Shown in pieces: positions 1 through 7,845 of a DNA stretch of 64,000 nucleotides (the first letter of the stretch is position 1; each line of letters starts with the position of its first letter). Both the position numbers and the translations under genes were made by a program. The notes beneath the pieces were generated by a model. The model worked only from the letters and a program-made list of their open reading frames with translations, made no database searches and was not told where the DNA came from. Source of the DNA: Myxococcales bacterium (GTDB taxonomy: Bacteria; Myxococcota_A; Polyangia; Polyangiales; JAFGIB01); contig JAOUOP010000004.1 of assembly GCA_029880325.1 (NCBI GenBank), positions 124,001-188,000 of the forward strand, in the 5' to 3' direction.

Positions 1-1
1 C

Positions 2-1792
2 GTCGACGGCTGCCAGTACAGCACCGTGACCTGCGACGACAACAACAGCTGCACCGACGACAGCTGCGACACCACCGTGGGTTGCAGGTACATCGACAAC
101 GACGCAAACACTTGCGACGATGGCGACGCTTGCACCGAGGGGGACGCCTGTTCGGCGGGCTTGTGCGTCGGCACGGCCATGAACTGCTCGGGTCTCAATG
201 GTGATTGCGAGGAGGGCGTCTGCGACAACGGCAGCTGCGTGGCGATGGCCGCCAACGAGGGCGGCGGCTGCGATGAAGGCCTCGCCGTCTGCGACGCGAC
301 CGGCGAGTGCCAGGGTGGCAGCTGCGTCGGCATGGGCAACGCCTGCGGCGCCAACTCGCCCTCGTGCAGCGTCTGCTCCGGGTCTTCTTGCCCGGAGGAG
401 ATCAGTGAGCGTGACTGCAGCTGTGACGGCGTCGACTATGTGCAGGTTGACGGTGTATGCAAGCCCGCTACCGATGAGTGCAATACGGGCGCCTGCGATC
501 CGCTGGCCGCTTGCAGTGATCCCTCCAGTGCAGCAGGCGACGTCCAGTGCACCTGCCCCGCCGGATACACGGGCAATGGCAAGAGCACCGGCAGCGGCGG
601 CACCGGCTGCACCGACATCAACGAGTGTGAGGGCGCCAATCCCTGCGGCGTTGGGCGCGGCGCCTGCGGCAATACGCCAGGCGGCTACACCTGTACCTGC
701 AACGACGGCTTTACCGAAGTCGCCGGCAGCTGCGTCTGCGACCTCTCGGGCACCTTTGCCTACCAGATCAAGAGCGTGATCGACTGGAGCGGCATCGACA
801 ATGTGGAGGACTCGCCGAGCGAGGGCGTCACCACCTATTCCTGGGCCCTGCGTCGTCATACTTACACGGCGGACGGCACCCTGGAGGCGACCACGATATC
901 CTGCGGCGGTACGGCGCCGGACATCTGCAACGTTCCCTTCACGCAGGGACACGCCCAGTTCGTCCCCAGCGAGATCTATGGTGGAGCCAAGATGCCCGAG
1001 AGCACGGTCTCTTTCCCTCTCAGCGGCGCCCTGCCCGGGGCGGCCTACCTGGAGCCGAAGACGGCGGTTCTCTTGGGGCTCTCCCTCAAGGATCCCCAGG
1101 GCGCTTGGCCGCCTTGTCGCGGCTGCATCGGAGTTGGCATGGGCGCGACCTGCGATTGCTCCGACGGCAGCTCGCATTCGGTGACCAATCCGGCGACATG
1201 GTTCGATTCCGACTCCGACTACCTGACGGGCGTGACCACCTATGCGGTGCCGCCAGGGGGCGCTCCGGTCACAGGAATCGACGTTCCCGGAATCGATGCT
1301 GCCGGCGGCGACATCGTTCGGCGCGTTTCTCCGCCCGTGGATTATGGGGGTGACTCGGTGTGCCCACGTTCCGATACGAGCGGCGATCGCTGGCCCTACG
1401 CCTACTGGCCTGGCATCGGTGGCGGCATTTGGGAACTCAAGCAGTTCTACAGCGCCACGCGAGTGATCAGCCAGCTCGATGGAAGCATCGACAGCTGTGA
1501 CCTGATCACGGGCAGCGTCACCGATGGCGCCGGCAGTGTGATGCAGACCGACGCTCGCGTCGGTGGCTGCTTCGGAGACGTGTTCTTCAGCACCGACATC
1601 AGCTGCTCGGCGAGTGTGACCGACTGGCTGGACGAGCAACCCCAGACCCAAGAGCTGCGCACCGTGGACTTCACGATTGAGCGTATCGACGGAACCATCG
1701 ACCTGACTGGTACCGAAGACGCGGCCACGCTCAACGCGGCCTGTCAGGAACTCCGCGCGATGAAGTGCCCGGCCGGCGAGACCTGCCAGTAG
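2..1792 (+). CDS. Cys-rich EGF-like secreted protein, 5' end cut by the window
   Basis: The reading frame is open to the left edge, so the GTG at 26 is probably internal and the true start lies outside. The first ~120 residues carry repeated Cys/Asp motifs of the CDDNNSCTDDSC and CDDGDACTEGDAC type, common in secreted myxobacterial proteins. A calcium-binding EGF-like module follows at about residues 200-245, with the DINEC start and a GGYTCTC core. The last ~340 residues are a separate globular region with scattered Cys pairs that I do not recognise. No MYXO-CTERM-like tail is present. An extracellular binding or adhesive role is inferred from composition only. A long hairpin and a 180-bp repeat follow. 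Confidence 0.8.
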   Translation, partial: VDGCQYSTVTCDDNNSCTDDSCDTTVGCRYIDNDANTCDDGDACTEGDACSAGLCVGTAMNCSGLNGDCEEGVCDNGSCVAMAANEGGGCDEGLAVCDATGECQGGSCVGMGNACGANSPSCSVCSGSSCPEEISERDCSCDGVDYVQVDGVCKPATDECNTGACDPLAACSDPSSAAGDVQCTCPAGYTGNGKSTGSGGTGCTDINECEGANPCGVGRGACGNTPGGYTCTCNDGFTEVAGSCVCDLSGTFAYQIKSVIDWSGIDNVEDSPSEGVTTYSWALRRHTYTADGTLEATTISCGGTAPDICNVPFTQGHAQFVPSEIYGGAKMPESTVSFPLSGALPGAAYLEPKTAVLLGLSLKDPQGAWPPCRGCIGVGMGATCDCSDGSSHSVTNPATWFDSDSDYLTGVTTYAVPPGGAPVTGIDVPGIDAAGGDIVRRVSPPVDYGGDSVCPRSDTSGDRWPYAYWPGIGGGIWELKQFYSATRVISQLDGSIDSCDLITGSVTDGAGSVMQTDARVGGCFGDVFFSTDISCSASVTDWLDEQPQTQELRTVDFTIERIDGTIDLTGTEDAATLNAACQELRAMKCPAGETCQ

Positions 1793-1811
1793 GGCGCCGC
1801 TAGGGTTGGGC

Positions 1812-1849
1812 GAACTCCAGGCGCGCGAGCTTCGCGTCGCCTGGAGTTC
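1812..1849. terminator. Long perfect hairpin after the Cys-rich gene
   Basis: Arms GAACTCCAGGCG (1812-1823) and CGCCTGGAGTTC (1838-1849) are perfectly complementary. An inner CGCGA/TCGCG stem closes a GCT loop. There is no T-tract, so this is a terminator-like or transcript-stabilising hairpin rather than a textbook intrinsic terminator. Confidence 0.45.
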
Positions 1850-1876
1850 CAAACTCGCGTCTGGAGCGATGCGCTC

Positions 1877-2056
1877 AGGGTCCGCGAAAGAATCACTTCC
1901 CCCTTCGGCACGCACCGGCGGGCGCGTTCAGGCCGCGCGCCCTCGAAGAATTCCCCGATGTACCTCTGGTACGACTGCGGATTCTTCTCCGGGCGCCGGC
2001 GCGACCGCACTCCGCCGTCACGCACCGAAGGGGGAAGTTGTTCTTTCGCGGACCCT
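1877..2056 (+). repeat. 180-bp inverted-repeat element, copy 1
   Basis: The outer 32 bases at each side (1877-1908 and 2025-2056) are inverted repeats matching at 30 of 32 positions. The 116-base interior is about 90% identical (11 differences by eye) to the interior of a second 180-bp copy at 62319-62498, which lies in the opposite orientation. A small hairpin GTACC-TCT-GGTAC sits at 1959-1971. The pentamer CTCAG occurs on both sides (1874-1878 and 2055-2059), which could be a target-site duplication of a slightly shorter element. The family is not one I recognise; MITE or structured RNA are both possible. Confidence 0.85.
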
Positions 2057-2301
2057 CAGTGGATCAGCCACAGGAGCAGCGCCAGCATCGAGAGCCCGAC
2101 GCCGCCGAGGCCGATGAAGTGCACCAGGTCCGAGCCCCGTGCGCTGCCGACGTAGGCCAGGGCCCACGAAAACATAAAAGGCAAGAGGAAGATCCGGGCC
2201 ACGCGCAGCAGGCGCTCGGCCTGTTCGCGGTCGCTGAGCGGTCGCTGCTCTTCGCCGTCTGTGTCGGGTTGTTGGGCGTTTTCGTCGTGCGGCTCGGCCA
2301 T
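2056..2301 (-). CDS. small two-helix membrane protein
   Basis: An 81-residue protein with a polar, acidic N-terminus (about residues 1-30) and two hydrophobic segments: one after ERLLRVAR (about 34-52) and one at the C-terminus (about 60-80, ending LLLWLIH). The start is the ATG giving MAEPHDEN; a longer reading upstream has low-quality Arg/Pro-rich sequence. It is divergent from the AraC-type gene. Its stop codon overlaps the outermost base of the 180-bp repeat, so the repeat lies directly at its 3' end. Function unknown. Confidence 0.6.
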   Translation of the reverse strand: MAEPHDENAQQPDTDGEEQRPLSDREQAERLLRVARIFLLPFMFSWALAYVGSARGSDLVHFIGLGGVGLSMLALLLWLIH

Positions 2302-2365
2302 GGGCGCGCGCACAGTAGCACCACTTCCGGCGTGGCACGTGCCCTGCTGGGCCCGGCCTTGTGAC

Positions 2366-2394
2366 TTGACAATTGTCTCGCCGCGACGCCACAT
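2366..2394 (+). promoter_or_regulatory. possible -35 box with overlapping palindrome upstream of the AraC-type gene
   Basis: TTGACA at 2366-2371 overlaps the perfect 10-base palindrome GACAATTGTC (2368-2377) in the divergent intergenic region. The -10 region at the expected distance is weak. The palindrome could be an operator; this is inference. Confidence 0.3.
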
Positions 2395-2449
2395 CAAGGC
2401 GTTGGTCGGGAGCCTTGTGGTGACGCTTCGGGGTCGGTCTCGCGAGCCG

Positions 2450-3442
2450 ATGAGCTCGTCGCTACTGTTCAAGCAATCGCTGTGGGGTTTTGCGGCCCTG
2501 GGGCTCGACACCGACGCGTTGCTGCGACGGGTTGGACTTGGCATGGCTGACGTGGAGCGGCTGCCCGAGCGCATTCCCGATTCCACGGGGCTGCGGCTTT
2601 GGACCGAGGCGGAGGCCCAGAGCGGCAGGCGCGATCTGGGCCTGTCCATGGCCCGCTTCGTGCGCGTCGAGGAGTACGACGCCACCGGCTATTTGATCCG
2701 CCACAGCCCCACGCTCGGCGCGGCACTCGAGCGCTTTTCGCGCTATGGCAGGCTGGTGGCCGAGGGGCTGGGGTTTCAGATCGAGCCCTTCGGCGAGCTT
2801 TTGACCCTGCGCCGACCGCGCGTGGAGGGGCGCGATGGGCATCCGCAGATCAGGGAGCTGGTGTCGGCCACCTGCGTGCTGCTGGCGCGGGATCTGACCG
2901 CTTGCGACCTTTCGCCGCGCGAGGTCCACTTCAGCCACCGGGCGCCCGACGACACGGGCCTGGCCCGGGAGATCTTCTGCGCCCCGCTTCACTACGACTC
3001 GAGCTTCGATGGTTTCGTGATCGAAGCCTCGCTGCTCGAGACGCCGATCGAGGGCTTCGACCCGCGGCTGTCGGCGATTCTCGAGCGCCAGGCCGAACAT
3101 CTGCTGGCCGAGCAGCCCGAACGGGGTGACTTCCTGCGCGATGTTCGCAGCGTGCTGGCCCGTGAGATCCGCGGCGGCAATCCCAACGCCGAACACGTGG
3201 CCTCCGAGCTGGGGCTGTCCCAGCGCACCCTCAGCCGCCGCCTGCGCGCCCTGGGCACCTCCCATCAGCAGGAACTCGATCAGCTGCGCTGCGAGCTGGC
3301 CACCCGCTATCTCCGCCACACCGACATGGAGGTGGCTGAGCTTTCGTTCGTGCTCGGCTTCTCCGATGCCAGCGCCTTCAACCGAGCGTTCAAGCGCTGG
3401 ATGCGGGTGAGTCCGTCGGAGTTTCGCAAAAGCGGCAGTTGA
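2450..3442 (+). CDS. AraC-family transcriptional regulator
   Basis: A 330-residue protein of the AraC family with an N-terminal effector domain of the OruR/arabinose-binding type and a C-terminal pair of helix-turn-helix motifs. The DNA-binding part is visible from about residue 240, with ASELGLSQRTLSRRLRALG as the first HTH and SFVLGFSDASAFNRAFKRW as the second. The frame extends upstream, but the ATG giving MSSSLLFKQS starts the recognisable domain. It precedes the first kinase gene by about 108 bases on the same strand and may control it, which is inference from position only. The effector is unknown. Confidence 0.88.
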   Translation: MSSSLLFKQSLWGFAALGLDTDALLRRVGLGMADVERLPERIPDSTGLRLWTEAEAQSGRRDLGLSMARFVRVEEYDATGYLIRHSPTLGAALERFSRYGRLVAEGLGFQIEPFGELLTLRRPRVEGRDGHPQIRELVSATCVLLARDLTACDLSPREVHFSHRAPDDTGLAREIFCAPLHYDSSFDGFVIEASLLETPIEGFDPRLSAILERQAEHLLAEQPERGDFLRDVRSVLAREIRGGNPNAEHVASELGLSQRTLSRRLRALGTSHQQELDQLRCELATRYLRHTDMEVAELSFVLGFSDASAFNRAFKRWMRVSPSEFRKSGS

Positions 3443-3550
3443 AGCGCGCCGGGCACGACACCGGAAGACACCGGAGCACATGGCAGCTGAGCCGTGGCCT
3501 GTCTACACTGATCCCAGTGGTAAAGGACTGGCCAAAACGGTGGGGCTGAG

Positions 3551-6500
3551 GTGAGCGAGACCGGCGCCGCCCGCCCGCTGACCAACGCTTCGGGGGCTGC
3601 CTCCGGCGGCCGCTATCGTGTCGAGGAAGAACTCGCCCACGGGGCCATGGGTTCGGTCCACCGGGCACTCGATGGCGCCACCGGCACCTACGTCGCCTTC
3701 AAGCGCCTGACCAATCGCTCCGAGCGTGCCGCCCGCATGTTCGAGCGCGAGTATCACACCCTGGTCGGCCTGCAGCACCCGCGCATCATCGAGGTCTATG
3801 ACTATGGCATCGACGTCGAGGGGCCCTTCTACACGATGGAGCTGCTCGACGGCGCCGACCTGCGCGACATCTCGCCCCTGGACTTTCGCCGCGCCTGCTC
3901 CTATCTGCGCGATACCGCGTCGTCGCTGTCGCTGCTCCATGCGCGGCGCTTGCTGCATCGGGATCTGAGCCCGCGCAACGTGCGCGTCACCAGCGACGGC
4001 CGCGCCAAGTTGATCGACTTCGGCGCCCTCAGCAGCTTCGGCATTCCCGAGGTGGTGGTGGGCACGCCGCCGTGCGTGCCGCCCGAGGCCCTGCACTATG
4101 CGGCCCTCGATCAGCGTGCCGACCTCTACGCCCTCGGCGCGCTCGGCTACTGGATCCTGACGCGGCGCCACGCCTACGGTGCGCGCGACATCGCCGCGCT
4201 GCCCGAGGCATGGAGCAAGACCCCGCCGCGCCCCTCCGAGATCCTGCGCGCGCTGTCGCTGGATCTGCCCGCGATTCCCCAGGAGCTCGACGACCTAATC
4301 ATGTCGATGCTGACCCTCAATCCCCTGGGTCGCCCGGCGGCGGCCTCGGAGGTGATCGATCGCTTGACCCGCATCGCGGGGCTCCCCCCGGAGAGCGACG
4401 ACGTGGGGGCGCGCAGCTATCTGCTCGGGGTGCCGAGCATCGGGCGCGAGCGCGAGCGCGAGCGTCTGACGCGGCGGCTGGATGCGGCCCTCGGGGGCTC
4501 CGGCTCCTGCATCGTGATCGACGCGGTCGAGGGCATGGGCAGCACGCGGCTCTTGTCGGAGCTGGTGGTGCAGGCCCAGGTCCTGGGCGCGCTGCCCGTG
4601 CTGGTCGACGGGGAGCAACACCGGGAGACCTTCGGTGTCGTGCACTCGCTGATCGACAAGTTGCTGGCCGCCGCCCCCGGCGATGCCCTGGCCGCCGCCG
4701 CCGGGCACGAGGCCCTGCTGGCGCGCTTCTCAGAGTCCTTCGCACACAGGCTTGCGGTCGCGCCCGACCAGGCCGATCTCAGGGAAGCCCCCGGCGAGCT
4801 GCGAAGCCGGGTTCAGGAGGCCCTGGGCGAGTGGTTGCTCGCCCTGGCCGTGCACAGGCCCTTGCTGATCGCGGTGGATAACCTGCAGGCCATCGATGAC
4901 GCATCGGGGGCCCTGTTGGCGGCGCTCGCGGGGCGGGCCTACGGCGCCGGGCTGCTGGTTGTGGCCTGCCAGAAGGGGGATGAGCAGGAGGGCAACGCGT
5001 CCTCGCTCAGGGCCCTGCGCGGCGCTGGCGCGAGCATGGTGCTTCGGGGCCTGGAGCGCGAGCAGGTTCATCTGCTGGTGAATTTGCTCTTCGGTAATCC
5101 CAAGCGCTCGGGCCGGCTGGCCACCTGGATGCATCGGGTCACTGGCGGCAATCCCAGGGCGTGCATGGAGCTGGCCGAGGACCTGGTGGCCCGGCGCATC
5201 GTGCGCTTTCTCGACGGTGGCTGGGTGCTGCCGAGCGAGATCAAGGATGCGGAGCTGCCGGCGAGTCTGTCGGCGATCCTGCGTGCGCGCATCGAGCGGC
5301 TACCTTCGCCCGCCCGGCGCCTGGGCGAGGCCCTCGCCATCCATCGCGGCGAGATGGCGCTGGATCTGTGCTTGATGCTGGCCGAACACGAGGGCATCGC
5401 AGAACCCTACGATGCCCTCGATGCCCTCTGCCAACATGCCATCACCGCCAACCAGGGAGATAGCTACCAGTTTGTGGGCCCGGCGGTGCGGCAGGCCTTG
5501 CTGGCGCGCCTCGATCCCGAGCGCCGGCGTGGCTTGCATGCGCAGCTGGGCGAATTGCTCGATCGGCTGCTGCCGCCGAACGCCAGCGTCGAGGCGCGGC
5601 TCGACGTCGGCTTTCACCTGCTGCAGGGAGGGCAAGAAGAGCGCGGGGCCGAGCGCCTGGCGGGCGCGGCGCTGGAGCTGAACTACGATGGCGACGCGGT
5701 GGTGGCGGCGGTGCCCGCCCTGCGGGCGGCGCTGGCCGTCTACGATAAGCTCGGGCGACCGCTCGCGGACCGGCTGCAGCTTTTGACCCCGCTGACGATG
5801 GCGGCCTATTACTCCGACCGGCGCCTGGCCGATGAGTTCGGCGAGCAAACGCGGGAACTCTATCAGCAGCACCTGGGCGTCAAGCTCGCCGAGCGGCTGC
5901 GTCCCTTCATGGGGCGCCGCCTGAGTTCGCTGCTGAGTCTGGCGTGGACCGGCATTCGCTTCATGACTTCCAAACGGCTCGGTGGCATCGCCGGCCTGCG
6001 CCAGTCGGTTACCCACTTCGTTTCGTGCATGATCGCGCTGACCGGCGTCTACACAATTTGCCTCAACCCCGAGCGCGCGCGCCGCTACGCCACGTCCTTC
6101 GAGGCTTTCCTGGTCCTCGGTCGCAATAGCGGATCGAGCCTGGCCTATCGCTTTGGTCAACTGCTGGCCAAGTTGCCCGAGGAGCGCGTCGCGGACGTGG
6201 CCGAAGGTTGCCGGCAGTTGCTGGCGCGCTTCCGCGACCCGCGGCCCATCCGGGACATGCCGCCGGAGACGCGCGTCTTGATCCACGGAGGCATCCTCTA
6301 CGCTGCCGGCGCCATGGAGGTCTTTCGCGCCGGAAGCCGGGCGCTGGAATATGCCGATGAACTCGATGCCCTTGGCATGAAGCTCTACTCGATGGTTGCC
6401 GACCAGCTGCGCACCAACTACCACGCCATGCGCGGCGAGATCGAGCTGGCCGACCAGTATCGAACGCGGGTCGAGATGCACGCGGTCCAGGCCGGCAGCG

Positions 6501-7705
6501 CCTGGCAGGTGGAGATTTGGGTTCCGAGCAGCATGATCGTCGTGTGCATGCTGACCCAGGACAGCATCGGGCTAAGGCGCGTGGCGACCCAGCTCGAGCG
6601 CATGGCCCAGGAGATTCCGAGCCTGGAGCGCCATGCGCAGCTCGCACGCGTGGAATATGATCAACTGCGAGGTGATTTTGAGCGATCGTTTTCGGTCTCG
6701 GAGTCGATCCTGTCTGCGACCTACGATCGCGAGTACATCGGACGCAGCTTCACCCTGACCGGTCGTGCACGGGCCCTCAACCGCCTGGGCCGCCACGCCG
6801 AGGCGCGCGCCGAGATCGAGCCTCTGGTGCAGGGGCTACGCGCCGAAGACCGAAACGTGGTCGGGCTCTACGTCGAGCCGATGCGCGAGTTGATCCACGC
6901 GATCGCCGGCACCGGTGATTACCGCGCAGCGATGGACTACGTGCGCGAGCTGCTGCAGTACTACGCCGCCAGCCAACATCCGCTGGTGCTCGGCAACCTT
7001 CACGCATCGGCCTGTGCCATCGCCCTCGCCGCCGAAGATGGGCCGGCCCTCGTCGAGCACCTTTCGCTGATGGAGCGCTACTTCCACCCGACCCGAAATT
7101 CCGCTCTGATCGCCCAGTGCGAGCGCGTGCGGCGCCAGGCCCAGCGCATGTTGAGCGGGGCAGCACCGACACCAGCGATGGCCAGCGCGGCCGACTCGGG
7201 TACTGACCAGACGGGTGGTTCGGCCCACTCGCTGCTCAGCCATTGCCACGGCGCCGAGGAGCGGGCCCAGTTCGCCCTGCAGATCCTGCTCAACCACGTG
7301 GGCGGGGTCGAGGGCTTCCTCTTCGCCTGCGACGCGGAAGGCGCGCTGCGCCTGATCGCCCCACAGCACGGCGACGAGCCGCCACCGGCGCTGCTCGAAC
7401 GGCTGCGGATGGAGCTTTCGGGGCAGGGCGACAGCGGTGGTGAGCTGAAGATCGCCGCCGGTCGCACGGGACGGGAATCGCTGCCTCCACCGATGCGCTT
7501 CCAGGTGAGCTGGGAGCGCTTTCGCACCCACCGCCTTGCGACGCAGCTGAACGGCCACCCGAAGGTTGTCGGCGCCTTCGCGGTGCGCGTGGGCGAGTCC
7601 GAGCAGCTGCGCGAGCCCCAGCCGCAGTTTCTCGAATCCGTGGCGCGCTCCCTGTACGAGGCCGGCGATGCCGGCAGCGGTCTGCACCCGGTGCCCTACG
7701 CCTGA
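3551..7705 (+). CDS. Ser/Thr kinase fused to AAA-type ATPase, helical region and GAF-like tail (paralog 1)
   Basis: A 1384-residue cytoplasmic protein starting with GTG. The kinase domain spans about residues 22-285: ATP-anchoring Lys51, HRD at 136-138, DFG at 156-158, and PPE in place of APE at 178-180. Two features are odd. The catalytic loop reads HRDLSPRN, with Ser where most kinases have Lys, and the Gly-rich loop has Ala for its first Gly. An ATPase module follows from about residue 295, but its Walker A reads VEGMGSTR and lacks the Lys; Walker B is LLIAVDNLQ. A long TPR-like helical region follows, then a GAF-like segment over the last ~170 residues. It is the close paralog of the next gene. 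The layout matches PknK/LuxR-like kinase–ATPase sensors; substrates are unknown. Confidence 0.9.
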   Translation: MSETGAARPLTNASGAASGGRYRVEEELAHGAMGSVHRALDGATGTYVAFKRLTNRSERAARMFEREYHTLVGLQHPRIIEVYDYGIDVEGPFYTMELLDGADLRDISPLDFRRACSYLRDTASSLSLLHARRLLHRDLSPRNVRVTSDGRAKLIDFGALSSFGIPEVVVGTPPCVPPEALHYAALDQRADLYALGALGYWILTRRHAYGARDIAALPEAWSKTPPRPSEILRALSLDLPAIPQELDDLIMSMLTLNPLGRPAAASEVIDRLTRIAGLPPESDDVGARSYLLGVPSIGRERERERLTRRLDAALGGSGSCIVIDAVEGMGSTRLLSELVVQAQVLGALPVLVDGEQHRETFGVVHSLIDKLLAAAPGDALAAAAGHEALLARFSESFAHRLAVAPDQADLREAPGELRSRVQEALGEWLLALAVHRPLLIAVDNLQAIDDASGALLAALAGRAYGAGLLVVACQKGDEQEGNASSLRALRGAGASMVLRGLEREQVHLLVNLLFGNPKRSGRLATWMHRVTGGNPRACMELAEDLVARRIVRFLDGGWVLPSEIKDAELPASLSAILRARIERLPSPARRLGEALAIHRGEMALDLCLMLAEHEGIAEPYDALDALCQHAITANQGDSYQFVGPAVRQALLARLDPERRRGLHAQLGELLDRLLPPNASVEARLDVGFHLLQGGQEERGAERLAGAALELNYDGDAVVAAVPALRAALAVYDKLGRPLADRLQLLTPLTMAAYYSDRRLADEFGEQTRELYQQHLGVKLAERLRPFMGRRLSSLLSLAWTGIRFMTSKRLGGIAGLRQSVTHFVSCMIALTGVYTICLNPERARRYATSFEAFLVLGRNSGSSLAYRFGQLLAKLPEERVADVAEGCRQLLARFRDPRPIRDMPPETRVLIHGGILYAAGAMEVFRAGSRALEYADELDALGMKLYSMVADQLRTNYHAMRGEIELADQYRTRVEMHAVQAGSAWQVEIWVPSSMIVVCMLTQDSIGLRRVATQLERMAQEIPSLERHAQLARVEYDQLRGDFERSFSVSESILSATYDREYIGRSFTLTGRARALNRLGRHAEARAEIEPLVQGLRAEDRNVVGLYVEPMRELIHAIAGTGDYRAAMDYVRELLQYYAASQHPLVLGNLHASACAIALAAEDGPALVEHLSLMERYFHPTRNSALIAQCERVRRQAQRMLSGAAPTPAMASAADSGTDQTGGSAHSLLSHCHGAEERAQFALQILLNHVGGVEGFLFACDAEGALRLIAPQHGDEPPPALLERLRMELSGQGDSGGELKIAAGRTGRESLPPPMRFQVSWERFRTHRLATQLNGHPKVVGAFAVRVGESEQLREPQPQFLESVARSLYEAGDAGSGLHPVPYA

Positions 7706-7845
7706 GCGCGGCGGGGGCTCGGGGGAGGGGGCGACCGACAGGGGGTGGTTGCTACGAACTTTCCCACCCGCGCGCACATGGGCCGCTTGCGCTGGCAGCT
7801 CGCCACGCGTTCGCGGCGAAAGCGCGATAGAATTGACCACCGGAC

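Noticed and set aside
1958..2155. A short peptide frame beginning MYLWYDCGFFSGRR, similar in both copies of the 180-bp element
   Set aside because: The two copies differ by radical amino-acid changes (Trp/Gly, Phe/Ser, Arg/Pro), and the similarity is explained by conserved DNA structure, not by protein selection.
2333..2348. A sigma-54-like TGGCAC-N5-CTGCT site upstream of the AraC-type gene
   Set aside because: GG and GC are at the right spacing, but one match in a high-GC window is expected by chance and no sigma-54 activator is encoded nearby.
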